The position numbers and the translations under genes were made by a program. Below are positions 1 to 39,292 of a DNA stretch of 64,000 nt, piece by piece. Each line of letters begins with the position of its first letter. The stretch's first letter is position 1. The notes under the pieces were generated by a model that saw only the letters and a list, made by a program, of their open reading frames with translations, made no database searches and was not told the DNA's origin. The stretch is from the NCBI GenBank assembly GCA_054601695.1, contig BAAHQB010000037.1:496001-560000 (forward strand), read 5' to 3'. This stretch comes from Amorphochlora amoebiformis. Taxonomy: Eukaryota; Cercozoa; Chlorarachniophyceae.

Positions 1-7800
<7,800 letters not shown>

Positions 7801-8292
7801 TTCTCTTTCAAAAGCAGTAATTGCAATCAGTCTGAGGTGCATGAAGTATTATGACTAGTAATTATCTTGGATATTGTATAGCCGAGATAATTTTATACTT
7901 TCATAATCTAGATAATAGTACGCAATCTCTTGTGTACTAGTACAACTACTAAATAAAATTGTTCGTAAATTTTCTTGGCTATCCCACTGACTTCCAGAAG
8001 TTTACCAGAATTAACTAGATTACTACATCATCTAGATGATGAATCTAGATAATCTAGATAACTATAGAACAGTTATGCAAAGATTATTCTAGTAAATCGT
8101 ATCACAACATTGAAGCTAACATCAGATTCGAATTCAACTATAGGATAATCGCGCGTGATAAGCTATCATATGAGTGCACCATGCATTAACTATTGATAAA
8201 CAGCCCGAATATATCAATTCCATTGTAATTGCACTATAATCCATATGCGCGCGGAGATGCAGCTTCAAGTCATAAACACAGATCATAGGTAC
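7801..8292. other. Convergent 3' intergenic spacer with CTAG cluster
   Basis: This spacer lies tail-to-tail between the MCCC2 stop (7800) and the stop of the minus-strand small gene (8293). It has no TA microsatellite. It holds eight CTAG tetramers between 7855 and 8092, often as TCTAGAT or ACTAGT, starting at 7855, 7908, 7937, 8015, 8032, 8045, 8054 and 8089. No coding sequence was seen. It probably holds both 3'UTRs and 3'-end signals. Confidence 0.7.
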
Positions 8293-9131
8293 TTACTTGC
8301 CCACAGCGGTCTTCCAGGTGTTGATCCACTTCTGAGCTCCGCTAGATTCGGCAGACTGGAGAGCGAGAAAAACAAGTCAATTACTCCTTCGCGGAGCTTG
8401 TGCTCTAAGACGTGAGAAGTAATGATAAATAAAATTTACAAATTTTTTCAACAAATGTATGATTTGCCAAATCAAACCAAACCAAAAAATAAAAACTGAA
8501 ATGTGAACGGTCCAGCTTCGTACGTTAGACGTTAAAGACAAAATTTTCTATTTTTACTCACCGGGGCAGCCGCAGCAACACCTCCAGTCTTCCACTTAGG
8601 GTCAAGGCAGTTCCACCTAGGTTTTTTAGTACATCTCAGTCCCAGCTCAAAAACAAGTCGCACAATTTTTTTTCACTCACCAGGCCTTCTTGGTGATGGG
8701 AGCCTTGGGTCCCTTTCCATCAGCGAGAGCGTTCTTCGAGATCGCATCTCCCCAGGATCCGAGGGCAGACTTTGGGTACTTCATGGCTGTGTCCAGCACA
8801 AGCATAAGTCATCGCCATAAAGCAAATTGGCGTCACCGGCTAAATGACAACGCCGTATACCACCAAATTTCCACGTCGAATTTATTAGTTAGTGCACTCA
8901 CAGTTCACACGAACGGAGCGGGACATGGAGCTGGTGCGCATGGCAGGAGCTCCGAGGTTGGACGACGCGCGGAAGCCGAGGATGCACGCGATGGCAACCT
9001 GCGAAAGAACCAGCCGTCAGAACTGTCACTGACGTAACTGAACGAACGTGTTACAGATTTCATGGACTGTTGTTGATATTCAGGGGCCTCACCACGGCGC
9101 AGAGAAGGAAGGCGAATCCAGGGCGAGCCAT
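8293..9131 (-). CDS. Small probable plastid-targeted protein with bipartite leader (119 aa)
   Basis: Five exons on the minus strand: 9131-9093, 8998-8902, 8786-8681, 8616-8562, 8355-8293 (stop). All junctions are GT-AG and in phase, giving 119 residues. Residues 1-22 form a signal peptide with hydrophobic core FAFLLCAVVAIACILGF. A Ser/Ala/Arg-rich, acid-free stretch (RASSNLGAPAMRTSSMSRS) follows, which resembles the signal-plus-transit leader of complex-plastid proteins. The mature part, from about residue 46, is small and basic with several Trp, including YPKSALGSWGDAISK, KKAWWNCLDPKWKTGG and a QKWINTWKTAVGK tail. I do not recognise the family. Introns are short (68-207 bp), free of TA repeats, and the exons are GC-richer than neighbours. 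It shares a 197-bp head-to-head promoter with the next gene. Plastid targeting is inferred; an ordinary secreted protein is the alternative. Confidence 0.85.
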
Positions 9132-9328
9132 CGAGGAGCACAAATTGTCTGCCGACGGGGGTTGGGAGGCTCAAGCGGATCGCAAAAGAAAAGAGCCCAC
9201 GGAATCCAATGTCCGGAGCCCAAAACGAAATTATATTAATTCTTATAATCCCGGGATTATATACCAATCCCGGCATTCGGAATGCAACTCTCTCAAAATT
9301 TCGTGTCGATGGACACTGTCTCCGCCCG
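9132..9328. promoter_or_regulatory. Divergent (bidirectional) promoter with 18-bp palindrome
   Basis: Only 197 bp separate the start codons of the minus-strand small gene (9131) and the plus-strand unknown gene (9329). At 9244-9261 lies the perfect palindrome TATAATCCCGGGATTATA, which gives a TATA-like hexamer facing each way, 113 bp from one ATG and 68 bp from the other. The promoter role is inferred from position and symmetry. Confidence 0.55.
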
Positions 9329-28694
<19,366 letters not shown>

Positions 28695-29088
28695 TAGATA
28701 TTGCGCCGTAATTTCTAGAATTTACTGATGATTCTCAATTTCTCATATTATATTGAAATTTCTCAAATATGTACCGTATGACTAGACTAGTAGATGATAT
28801 GGAATTATATTCTTTTGTATATCTCGTACCGTAAGTTATCTAGTATATATCAAATTATCACGTTAATTCAATGCACGTGTACAATAGTATCTACTAGATC
28901 TATTGTTAAATACTGTATCTACTAGATCCAGTATATCTAGTTGAAACCAGCATAGCATCACAGGTTAATTAATTCGGACGAGTGAATCTAGTAAATTCAT
29001 AAATTCATAATTTTAAATCTATATCGGTCAGCGGTCCTGATCATGACTAATGCAATCTAGCAATGGCATTTAAAGACTGAGCCAAAGT
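28695..29088. other. Convergent 3' intergenic spacer with CTAG cluster
   Basis: This spacer lies tail-to-tail between the unknown gene's stop (28694) and the LAS1 stop (29089). It is free of TA microsatellite and holds nine CTAG tetramers between 28715 and 29060. A tenth overlaps the upstream stop codon. No coding sequence was seen. Confidence 0.7.
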
Positions 29089-29445
29089 CTAATCAAATAT
29101 CGATACAGGGTTATCTAGATCATAAGGGTCAGGCTCATTGTCCTTTGTCTCCTTCCCCTCCTCCTGTTCTAAATGGCTTTCTAATTCTTTCTCATGCTCC
29201 ATATTCATATCATACCTATTGCGCCCGTTCTCGTAGTGGTGCACCTCCTCCATGACCTATACATCATAGTATTTATTTACGTTTGAAATTATATATATTG
29301 ATAATACTATTCACATATATATTTACATATATATACATATATATATTAAAAAAAGAGATAATACATGTATATTATGTACGTATACTTGAAAATACACATT
29401 ATAGTATTTATGTATGTGTATATATACATACATATATACATATGT

Positions 29446-29489
<44 letters not shown>

Positions 29490-29917
29490 CTTCACATGAT
29501 ATTTACAATGTATACGTAATATTATTTCTATGTATATATAAATATGTATATGAAGATGTATAGAAATAAATACATGTCCGTATACTTTTATAGTTATATA
29601 GGTCTTGTGTCACACATTTTTCGTTATTTATGTTCGCCTCAAACTCCCTTGCCCTTCTCGCTCTCCTCTATCTTTTCTCTCCCTCACTATCTTTCAGACT
29701 TTCTTTTCTTGAGCTTCGGCTTGGCCACTGAGCTTTTTGTGGGCGTCGATGCGTTCCCAGCGATCCTCTTCGCATTTGAATATTTTTGTGAGCTTGGGAT
29801 CGATTATGACCGAATCTGGGGAGAGTGAGAGCCAGAGGGGGTTCTTGGGGTTGGAGAGAGACTGATTGAGTATGTACGCATATATTATGTGTATACACAT
29901 ATGTACATATACAATAC

Positions 29918-29956
<39 letters not shown>

Positions 29957-30945
29957 ATATATACATATACATACATATATGTTTAAATATATACATATAT
30001 ATATATACATATATACATATACATATGCATCTAGAAATCAATGGAAACACGTTACTCAAATAAGCACCACGAAGAAGTTCACACTAACATAAATCTGAAA
30101 AGACCAACACTAAACTTTGACAAATACTTTTGCGTACGACCTTATCGTTCCCTCTCACCCAACCAATCGCACCCCCCCCCCACTCTTCACATAGCTTCCA
30201 CCCCCCTTTCTCGTCGCCCTCTGTTCTCCTGCGCTCCCCAAGAAATTCCTGCGAGATTTCCAAGAAATTTCCTGGGTTCCTCCGAAGACGCTTGGAGATC
30301 TTTCGTAGATCCGAGGGAGAGACGGAATTCGAGGGTAGGGGGGAGCGGAAGCGGGCAGGGGGCGCCACCGCAGCGTGGAGGCGGATCCCTTGATATGTAT
30401 GTATGCGTGTGTATATTTTGATTTTAACATATCTATATAGTGATATGTATTGTATATGTATATATGTATATAATATTTACATATTAAGAATATATATCTA
30501 TTTATATTTAACTTACATACATTAATATATGTATATATATACGTATATATATATTGTTAGTGCAGAGATACAATAATACAGATAGCATCAGTAAACGCAG
30601 CTCGATGAGTAGATGTCTGTACAGTATTGAAACGTTATCGTAGCCCTAATATAGACCGCTCGGGATCGATGGATTCTGGAGATCGTTCGGAGATCGTATC
30701 ATCCGGTAGTACCCGGTAATACCCGGTGGTACCCGTCAGTACCCTGTAGTAACGGGCTCTACCATGACAAAGCGTGACGTCACGCCATATCATGGTGACG
30801 TCACAGCATGTCACGCCTAATGTTACCCATCAGTACCCTCTTCGTTTGTAGTTAAGGGCAAGTACCCATGCAACGTGGAAAGTTAAAATCAGAATTTCGG
30901 AAAGACTTCAATCGGACCACTGTCCACAATATCACTGCGTTAACA

Positions 30946-30976
<31 letters not shown>

Positions 30977-31078
30977 ATATATATATCGTCTATGCTACCC
31001 TTAGCAAGAAGGGATGCCGCGAGGGAGCGAGCAGGATGGGAGGCAAACCTGTTTTTGCATCATAGACTTTATATATAT

Positions 31079-31110
<32 letters not shown>

Positions 31111-31252
31111 GTACATGCATATAATATACGTATATAAATATATACAAACATATAGATATATTATATACATATTATATATATACATATATATATATACATA
31201 TATATACACACATATATATTATATATACACATACACACACATACATATATAA

Positions 31253-31303
<51 letters not shown>

Positions 31304-31962
31304 CATACACATACATACATACATACACACATATACCTTAGATATAAAGAGAAAAGGAACATTATTACATACATAAATAGTGACCACATTTGACAAAAAC
31401 AAGAAAAAAAGTATGACCGCGTGTCTAATAAAGCGGTGACGACCGGCGCAGCTGAAGGAACAGGAGACTTAAAGCACCTCTCCAGCACACGAAGACCGAA
31501 TGGATCCGGGATATCACTTATATGGTTATACATAAAGTGTACGTGTGTGTGATGTGTATGCATGCGTATATTATGCATAAATATACACATATACATGTAT
31601 ATATATATATATATATACATATATGTAAATGTTCAATTAGGTGTCATATATATATATGTATGTAAGTATATGTATATATATATATATATATATTATTATA
31701 ACCAGTTCTCGACGAGCCAAAGGAGCCATTGGCTGGAAGCATATGACTGAACATGTGTATATACAAACGTATGTATATATCCATATATTACATCTATGCT
31801 ACACCACATGTATATATATATATAATACATATAAATATATATATATATATATTACATATATAATATAACTATATGAATACATACATGTATATATACATAC
31901 ACACAATATATATATATGTATTATAAATATCAATCTATATATATGTATATCTTTCTAAATGT

Positions 31963-31999
<37 letters not shown>

Positions 32000-32068
32000 C
32001 ATATTCTATATGTACACATTTTAGCACTAGACCTAATCCTAACCTTATCCTAATTTATATATGTACAC

Positions 32069-32102
<34 letters not shown>

Positions 32103-32539
32103 GTAATTTGTAACATATGTATCTGTCTACACATAATATGTATAAATATATATGTATATATATATATATATCAAATTCCGCGTCATACGTTATACTACCT
32201 CTAACCGTAACCCCAACACCCTAACCCCACTTAACGCTAACTGTAATTCTAACATGGAACCCTAACCCTAACCTATTCGGAAATGAGGTCTACTTAGGTC
32301 GCTCCCAGCATAACAGCCCCACTAAGTGGCGGCTTGAATGCCCCCTAGGCCTAAGACATGCTGAATAATCTGGTCATAATCCTAACCCTATCCCTGACTC
32401 TACCGTAGACCTCAACAAATGTGCGTGTGTGCGTGGATACATATATATATATATATATATATGTATACATATAGTACATGCATATATGTATATATATATA
32501 TATATATATATCTATACACATTTATGTATATATTTATAC

Positions 32540-32572
<33 letters not shown>

Positions 32573-32891
32573 TATATTATATAATATATTTCACAAGTAT
32601 TACAATAATATTCATATATCCAGATAGTTTTATGTCCTAATACCCGCCATTCTCCAAGCGCCGGATCGTGGATGGGGTTTACATGAGCTGGGATGTATTC
32701 ACCATCTAGAGACACGTTCAACAATTCGATCTGGGATTTGTATAGCTGTATATATCTACGAGTGTGTGTATGTCTGTATTTGTAGATGTATGTGTATGTG
32801 TAATGTATTGTCTGTTTGTGATGTGTACAGATAGGTATGGGGGGTATACGCTCGTGCACATATATACACATATATATATATATTATATGTA

Positions 32892-32928
<37 letters not shown>

Positions 32929-32960
32929 ATAAATATATATATACACGTATATACATATAC

Positions 32961-32993
<33 letters not shown>

Positions 32994-33074
32994 CATACCT
33001 ATATACATACATATATATATACATATATATATATATATCTATATACAGACATATATATGTATATATGTATGTAT

Positions 33075-33117
<43 letters not shown>

Positions 33118-33137
33118 ATATACATATATACATACAT

Positions 33138-33186
<49 letters not shown>

Positions 33187-33380
33187 TGTATAAATATAAT
33201 GCTACCGCTAGCTCGCCGATACTGTCCCCAGCCTCAAGCAGGCCTCTCATCACCTGTTTGAAGCACATACTATTCGGAAACTGTACCCTCTATCTTCTGT
33301 TTCGACCGTATCATCACTGTATCCCTCCTACACATACCTATACATTATATCATACTGCTTCATATATATATATATGTATG

Positions 33381-33416
<36 letters not shown>

Positions 33417-33783
33417 ATATATAAATGTGTGTGTGTGTATATATATGTGTATATATTATCTTTCACCTGTTCCCACTGGATCTTGCAATATGTCCACGTC
33501 TCCTCCTTATCTCGGCCGCGTGGTATTCCTAAGAGAGGGAGAGAGAGAGAGTGAGAGAGGGCAATGAGAGAGAGAGAGGGGAATGAGAGAGAGAAGAGAG
33601 GGGAAAGAGGGAAAGAGTGAGAGAGAAAGAGAAGAAGGGGGATGAGAGACAGGGAGAGAGAAGAGAAAGAGAAGAGGAGGGATTTACATATATATATATA
33701 TATATATATACATAGAAGAGAGAAGAGAGAGAGAGGATTTGAAGAGAGAAAGAAATAGATAGAAATAGAGAAATAGAGGGACG

Positions 33784-33815
<32 letters not shown>

Positions 33816-34279
33816 AAAGAAAAAGAGAAGAGAGAGAGAGGAAAAGAGAGAGAGTGCAAGGAACACAGAGAAGAAGAAGACAGAGGACAACAGAGGAGAG
33901 TAAGGAGGGTGTTGAGAGAGGGAGAGAGAGAGAGAAGGGGGGGTGGGGTGAGGTGAGATAATGAGAGCGAGAGTGAGTAAGAAGGGTGAGAATGAGGTGT
34001 AAGAGGGATAGATAGTCAGGGAGTTCAGACGGGTATGTCCGGTTAGGGATACCCTTGCCGGGAGGACGGAGGAGCCCTGATAAAGCACATTTAAATACAT
34101 ATGTTTTTGAAAATATGTATGTATCGTATATAAACACAATAAACCTCGTATATATAAATATTTATGTATAAAAATATATTATATTATATGATATTATATT
34201 ATATGTATATGTACATATAGATATAAAAATATAATATATATGTATATATATATATATATATACATGTATGTATATATGT

Positions 34280-34324
<45 letters not shown>

Positions 34325-34675
34325 AAAATATATATATATATATGTATATGCATGTCTACATTCACTATACACAAATTTAGATGTTTATATGCCATATATG
34401 TACATATACATACATATATGTCATATATATACATATACATGTACATATATATACACACACATATATATATATATATAATATGTATCATATTACATGTCCA
34501 TACATGCACATGTAAGTAGATGTATATTACATGTATTTATGTTATATTTCCTACAAAAATTGCTACCATTGTCTATACATGAATATTTGTATACTGTGTA
34601 AAAAAATAAATAAAATGCAAATGTATACATTTATTTACAAAAATATGTATTGTATTAAGATAGATATATAAATTA

Positions 34676-34715
<40 letters not shown>

Positions 34716-34842
34716 ATATGCACGTTTGTACCCGGGTCGATGAGTAGAGGTGCCCCCCTTCGGATGGCCGGCCTACACGTAATATATATATATATATATA
34801 TAATATATGTATATATATATATATATGATATACATACATGTG

Positions 34843-34903
<61 letters not shown>

Positions 34904-35036
34904 CCCAAATTATTACCATCCTGGCGGCAACCCCTTGAGAGCCCTGAGGAGCTTCGCTACCGCTGTATCTGTGGGCGCCTTCACCAAACTGCCACTGCTT
35001 TGCGCAAGATTCTAAGATATGAAGATGTACATATAT

Positions 35037-35081
<45 letters not shown>

Positions 35082-35144
35082 ATTAGGCGTAAATACACAA
35101 TAAATATATGCTTATTTTTAAATGTATGCAATTGAATAAATAAT

Positions 35145-35178
<34 letters not shown>

Positions 35179-35787
35179 GATACACATACATATATACATT
35201 ATATACAAAGGTACAAATACATAATGTTACGTACACACACGTCCAAGAACAAACACTATATTCCACATCTCCCAACATCAAAACCAATCCTCACCTCCCC
35301 CCTCTTCCTCTTACTCCTTCTCGGATTCGAGATCTTCCCCAGCCCGCGACCAAACTCTCTCAGGGCGTTGTGCGCCCGCATGAACATCTTTTGGGACCTC
35401 TTGGTCAAACTCTCGAGCTCGACCCCATCGCCACGGGAGGTAGATTCTCTCGCGCACGTCTTACTTTCGATGGGACTCTGTTCGGGAGGCGCAGTGGATG
35501 AGGCCAGGGTTAGGGTTGGGGTTGTTGTTGCTGTTGGGGTTGGGTTGTGGGATTTGGTGAGCTGAGGAAGCCAATAGTGGTGGTAGAGGTAGTTGAGGGC
35601 CTGTGTTGGTAAAATAGTATGTATGCACGTGCGGTTGAATACTTGCAAGCAATTACATATCTAAGTAAGTATATTATATTACATTATGTATTGTGCGTTA
35701 TAACTCCGACATATGAGCATAATATATACGGGAATAAATACGTAGGTTTATCTACATACATACATATATGAACACATGTACATATAT

Positions 35788-35864
<77 letters not shown>

Positions 35865-36066
35865 CATAAATATTTCTTTTATATGATACCGCAATATACA
35901 CATTTGTTTATGGACCTCATCAGCTGCGAATCGTAGGAACGGAAGCGTGGGAAGACGGGAGTGCGTTGCCTAGGGTTAGAAAGATTAGAATGTAGAATAT
36001 ATACACACATTCATATTCATCTATGCATGTTTAACATTCACAATATATGTACATATATATATATAC

Positions 36067-36111
<45 letters not shown>

Positions 36112-36184
36112 ATATGTCTCTCTCTCTCTCTCTAATTATATGTATGTACATATGCATATCTACGTAGGATGTACATGTATCAAT

Positions 36185-36239
<55 letters not shown>

Positions 36240-36852
36240 AAATATAAATATATACATGCATATCATACATATGTATACATATAAATTATCTATAATTATG
36301 TATATATATATATATATATGTATTTACACATACATAAATATTTATATATAGAATATATGTATTAATGAAAAACTTAATACAACACGTGTTGATCCGGAGT
36401 GGAGAAAGAAACAGTTGGGGTGAAGAAGACATTAAAGTGATAGCGAGGGGGACCAGATAATGTGAAGGGAAAGAGATAGAGATACTGACTGGGGGAATAG
36501 ATATAGGGAGAGGAGGATGCGGGGACAGAGAGCTAGAGCGGGAAAAGCGATTAGGGACCTCATGACGAATATCGACCAGGGCGCAAGGAAGCCCGATGTT
36601 ATCGGCGATGGATTTTACAGACAAGGCGTAGGCCTAATTGGTATATACATATATATATATGTATGTATATATCTGTATGTGTATATGCGTATATAAATCA
36701 TCACGTAATGTATATTACAAATATATACATATATATATATATATATGTATAGAAATAAAAGACAATTTATATTTTTATTTACATATATATATATATATAT
36801 ATATATTTTATATATATAATATCATATCTTATATATATATTATATATGTATG

Positions 36853-36918
<66 letters not shown>

Positions 36919-37752
36919 ATATTACATATATAAATATATATTATGCAAATAGACATGTCTGTTTATACATATAAAATTTACACTGTAATATATATTCGTT
37001 TTTCCATGTAAATATATATGTACATACAAATATGCATATAAAGCATATTTATAAAAATATATAACAAATGTGCATCTACAAAAATATTTAAAAAAATATT
37101 TATACATGTACGATGTATGGACGCTTGTATATATACCCGTTTCTGAGATGGGTCCGTGAGTCCGTTGACTAGGCGTATGATGACCATAGATAGATGCAGC
37201 TGCTGCTTCTTCTCGTTTGACTCTATTCCGTCCATCTTGGCGCTGTGTTGTTAGTCCGTTTATCCGTATATAATTTACATGTATACACATAAATATATAT
37301 ATTCGTGCAATATATATATATATATATATATATGTATTTGTATATTTGTTCGTATATATATTTTATGTACATACACGTAAAGGATGTACCTTAATCTATT
37401 GTGAATGCTTACCAATGTCAACAATGTTTGTATGCGTTCACATATGTACGTGTATATCCGTCTACATAAATGTACATCTCTACCCCTCTCTTATAATCCG
37501 CACCCAATAATATCCGCCGTAGCCTCAATAGCAGCAGGAAGCTCTCCTCGGGTCCTCCACGCGGCAACAGTCTCCAACCCCAACCGAACCTGAGATAAAA
37601 GAACCAGATCACGACCTGCGCCGAAAGTCCGGATGGAGAATGTATTGGAATACCCGACATGAGTCTTCAGAGAAAAGCGCATCCATTGTAGTCTGCCATT
37701 CGTCCCACGATGCCCACGGAACGAGGCGGGGCAAGCTGGAGTTGGTCTCCAT
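29089..37752 (-). CDS. LAS1: LAS1-type pre-rRNA (ITS2) endoribonuclease
   Basis: HEPN nuclease that cuts ITS2 during 60S ribosome maturation in the nucleolus/nucleus. Exons, 5' to 3': 37752-37654, 37589-37504, 37242-37137, 36633-36559, 35969-35916, 35600-35295, 35011-34917, 34772-34732, 34076-34053, 33528-33467, 33253-33206, 32745-32644, 31746-31703, 31516-31478, 31048-30999, 30388-30159, 29861-29700, 29256-29089. All phases agree, giving 596 aa. Family marks: [19 protein letters not shown] at the N-terminus, [58 protein letters not shown] with the HEPN catalytic RHxxxH at residues 120-125 (split by an intron after E122), [13 protein letters not shown], and a late GGWKLCEEW like the Las1 C-terminal WxxCxxW region. 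An acidic tail follows. Exon 9 is only 24 nt. Exons 13-16 are the least certain. Confidence 0.92.
30553..30947. mobile_element. About 395-bp dispersed element with terminal inverted repeats (copy 2)
   Basis: The left end ATTGTTAGTGCAGAGATA and the inverted right end (reading ATTGTTAACGCAGTGATA on the minus strand) match at 15 of 18 bases, and both abut (TA)n. The interior has CCGGTAGTACCCGGTAATAC-type units and GCGTGACGTCACG. Relative to the copy at 16188-16570 it is inverted. It lies in a LAS1 intron. Confidence 0.7.
32033..32410. repeat. Telomere-type CCCTAA arrays flanking a unique island in a LAS1 intron
   Basis: CCCTAA-type repeats at 32030-32055, 32195-32275 and 32378-32410 (TTAGGG in LAS1's sense) bracket about 100 bp of unique sequence (32276-32378). 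Its end, CCTAAGACATGCTGAATAAT, is the inverse of the insert at 23878-23905. Confidence 0.8.
33529..34020 (-). repeat. GA-rich tract (polypyrimidine on the LAS1 strand)
   Basis: About 490 bases of GAGA/GGGA repeats on +, interrupted by a short TA tract at 33689-33710. It fills the intron upstream of LAS1 exon 10 (33528) and gives that acceptor an extremely long pyrimidine tract. Confidence 0.85.
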
Positions 37753-37822
37753 CGGAGGTTTGAAAAATGTGACAGTAGGCATACGTCACGGTGATTCCCA
37801 TGTGCAGGGTAACTAGTTCCAT
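37753..37822. promoter_or_regulatory. 70-bp spacer between the LAS1 start and tRNA-Gln
   Basis: LAS1 starts at 37752 on - and the tRNA starts at 37823 on +, so the LAS1 promoter and 5'UTR must lie in these 70 bases or overlap the tRNA gene. No TATA-like box is obvious. Confidence 0.45.
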
Positions 37823-37892
37823 GGTTCTATAGTGTAGCGGTATCACTTTGGATTCTGATTCCAACAACCCGGGTTCGATCCCCGGTAGAACC
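37823..37892 (+). tRNA. tRNA-Gln (anticodon CTG)
   Basis: The acceptor stem pairs GGTTCTA with TAGAACC. The anticodon stem TTGGA/TCCAA encloses loop TTCTGAT, anticodon CTG, decoding CAG. The T arm GGGTTCGATCCCC holds the B-box GGTTCGATCC, and the D arm GTGTAGCGGTATCAC holds the A-box. It is intronless with no encoded CCA, as expected for a eukaryotic nuclear tRNA. Confidence 0.95.
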
Positions 37893-37898
37893 TTTTTT
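37893..37898 (+). terminator. Pol III T6 terminator
   Basis: Six T residues follow the tRNA 3' end directly. Confidence 0.85.
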
Positions 37899-38018
37899 AT
37901 GTCATATATTATACGGAACCCAGAAAAACAAATTATTATTCATTTATTGTGTCACTGCAGGTGACCATGTCGGAACCCATTAGAGCCGACTTTTAATTAT
38001 TTTTCAAAATTTGAAATT

Positions 38019-39073
38019 ATGGCACCCAAGGTGAAAGGGACGACCTCGACCTTCCTGGTCCTGTTGTGCGTCTCTTTCGCACACGGAGAGTTTCGACAGT
38101 CTATATTACGTTCATATGATATAAGTTCTAGCTCTGCGCCGAATACTACCTCGAGAAACAAAACACAAAGCTCGGACAACAAGGCTAACGCGTTGACGGT
38201 ATCAATGAACGGGGGGAATAAGACTGTCAAGGCTCCAGGTTTGTCAGACTGCATCATGTTCGTAGAGCCTGAAGTATAAAATCACTCTGGGAATTACGTT
38301 CTCTGATTCAAATTAAAAAAAAATAATCAGGAACGACCCAAACTGCTGGAGGACTGACCCTTCCTCGTGAGCATACCTACATAACATAGCGTACACCATC
38401 TACACGACATAAAACACACATATTAGAGATCTGCAACCGCTACAGACTCATAGTATTGCAATCGCTCAGCTGACCCGAAGGTTGGCAATGAGCTTTCTGA
38501 CGGAGAGAAGGGCCTGCTGGATGACACCAAGAAGGCCTTTAACCTCGCCAAAGGTATAAGAAGTGTATTTGATATCCTCCAGTACCACACTCTCTCGACG
38601 TCCATAGATAACGCTTCCATTCAGGTATCAATGCAGAGGTCCGACGAAATCTCAAGCGGGTCTCTGAGATCACTGAGATGCTTAAGGTAATCCGCATTAA
38701 ATAGTATATAGTGATGGAGACATTACATCTCACTTGCAATTACCTGCTCAGTCGCACGTTTCCGCGTTCTCCGTCGATAATGCTGGTAACCAGAAGGCTC
38801 TCAATGCAGGTCGACCAGTGTTATTTTCTTAACACTGTGCATATCTCTCCTCTTAAAGACTCCCTCTGCCACTTTACTTTGATATGGCACATGCTTAACT
38901 CCTATAACGTCACAGCTGCCCGCTCACTGACCGCCAACATGCAAATCCCCGAAGACAAACCCGCCGATGTTCCCGACGCCCAGCGCAACTTGTACGATCT
39001 CCTCGCCTCCGCTGAAAGCGCTGCAAACAAGGCAAACTCGGTGTCATCGTTACCGATCAATGGAGAGTTCTAA
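38019..39073 (+). CDS. Secreted, helix-rich protein of unknown function (179 aa)
   Basis: Five exons: 38019-38238, 38470-38553, 38625-38686, 38794-38809, 38916-39073 (TAA). Junctions are GT-AG and in phase. Residues 1-24 form a signal peptide (core STFLVLLCVSFAHG). A Ser/Asn/Thr-rich region with NXS/T sites (NTTS, NKT, NKT) follows, then charged, probably helical sequence (GEKGLLDDTKKAFNLAK, EVRRNLKRVSEITEMLK) and an Ala-rich C-terminal part. There are only two Cys, one in the leader and none in the mature helices. No family recognised. Exon 4 is a 16-nt microexon. Reading through the first donor would give an 86-aa protein instead, but the in-phase downstream exons argue for splicing. Introns are short (71-231 bp) and lack TA repeats. 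Confidence 0.8.
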
Positions 39074-39250
39074 GTGGCGAACTTGAGGGTTGCACAAGTC
39101 AGTACATTGAAATCTTGCCAACCGACTGCGCTGTATGTATCTATGTAATATATATACATATATATATGTAATACAATATAGTATAAATGTAATTATATAA
39201 ATATTTATGTTACATACGTGATGTAGTATTTGAAACAAAAATATTAATAA

Positions 39251-39292
<42 letters not shown>

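Noticed and set aside
30084-30368. Separate minus-strand gene starting MAPPARF
   Set aside because: The same frame joins LAS1 exons 15 and 17 in phase and contains the GGWKLCEEW motif expected near the LAS1 C-terminus, so it is an internal exon.
34740-35050. Plus-strand gene from the frame reading [19 protein letters not shown]
   Set aside because: The minus strand here is LAS1 exon 7, in phase on both sides with good splice sites; the plus frame is antisense.
35461-35652. Interstitial telomere repeat at 35500-35525
   Set aside because: The GGTTAGGGTTGGGG word is coding sequence of LAS1 exon 6 (antisense reads Pro/Thr repeats).
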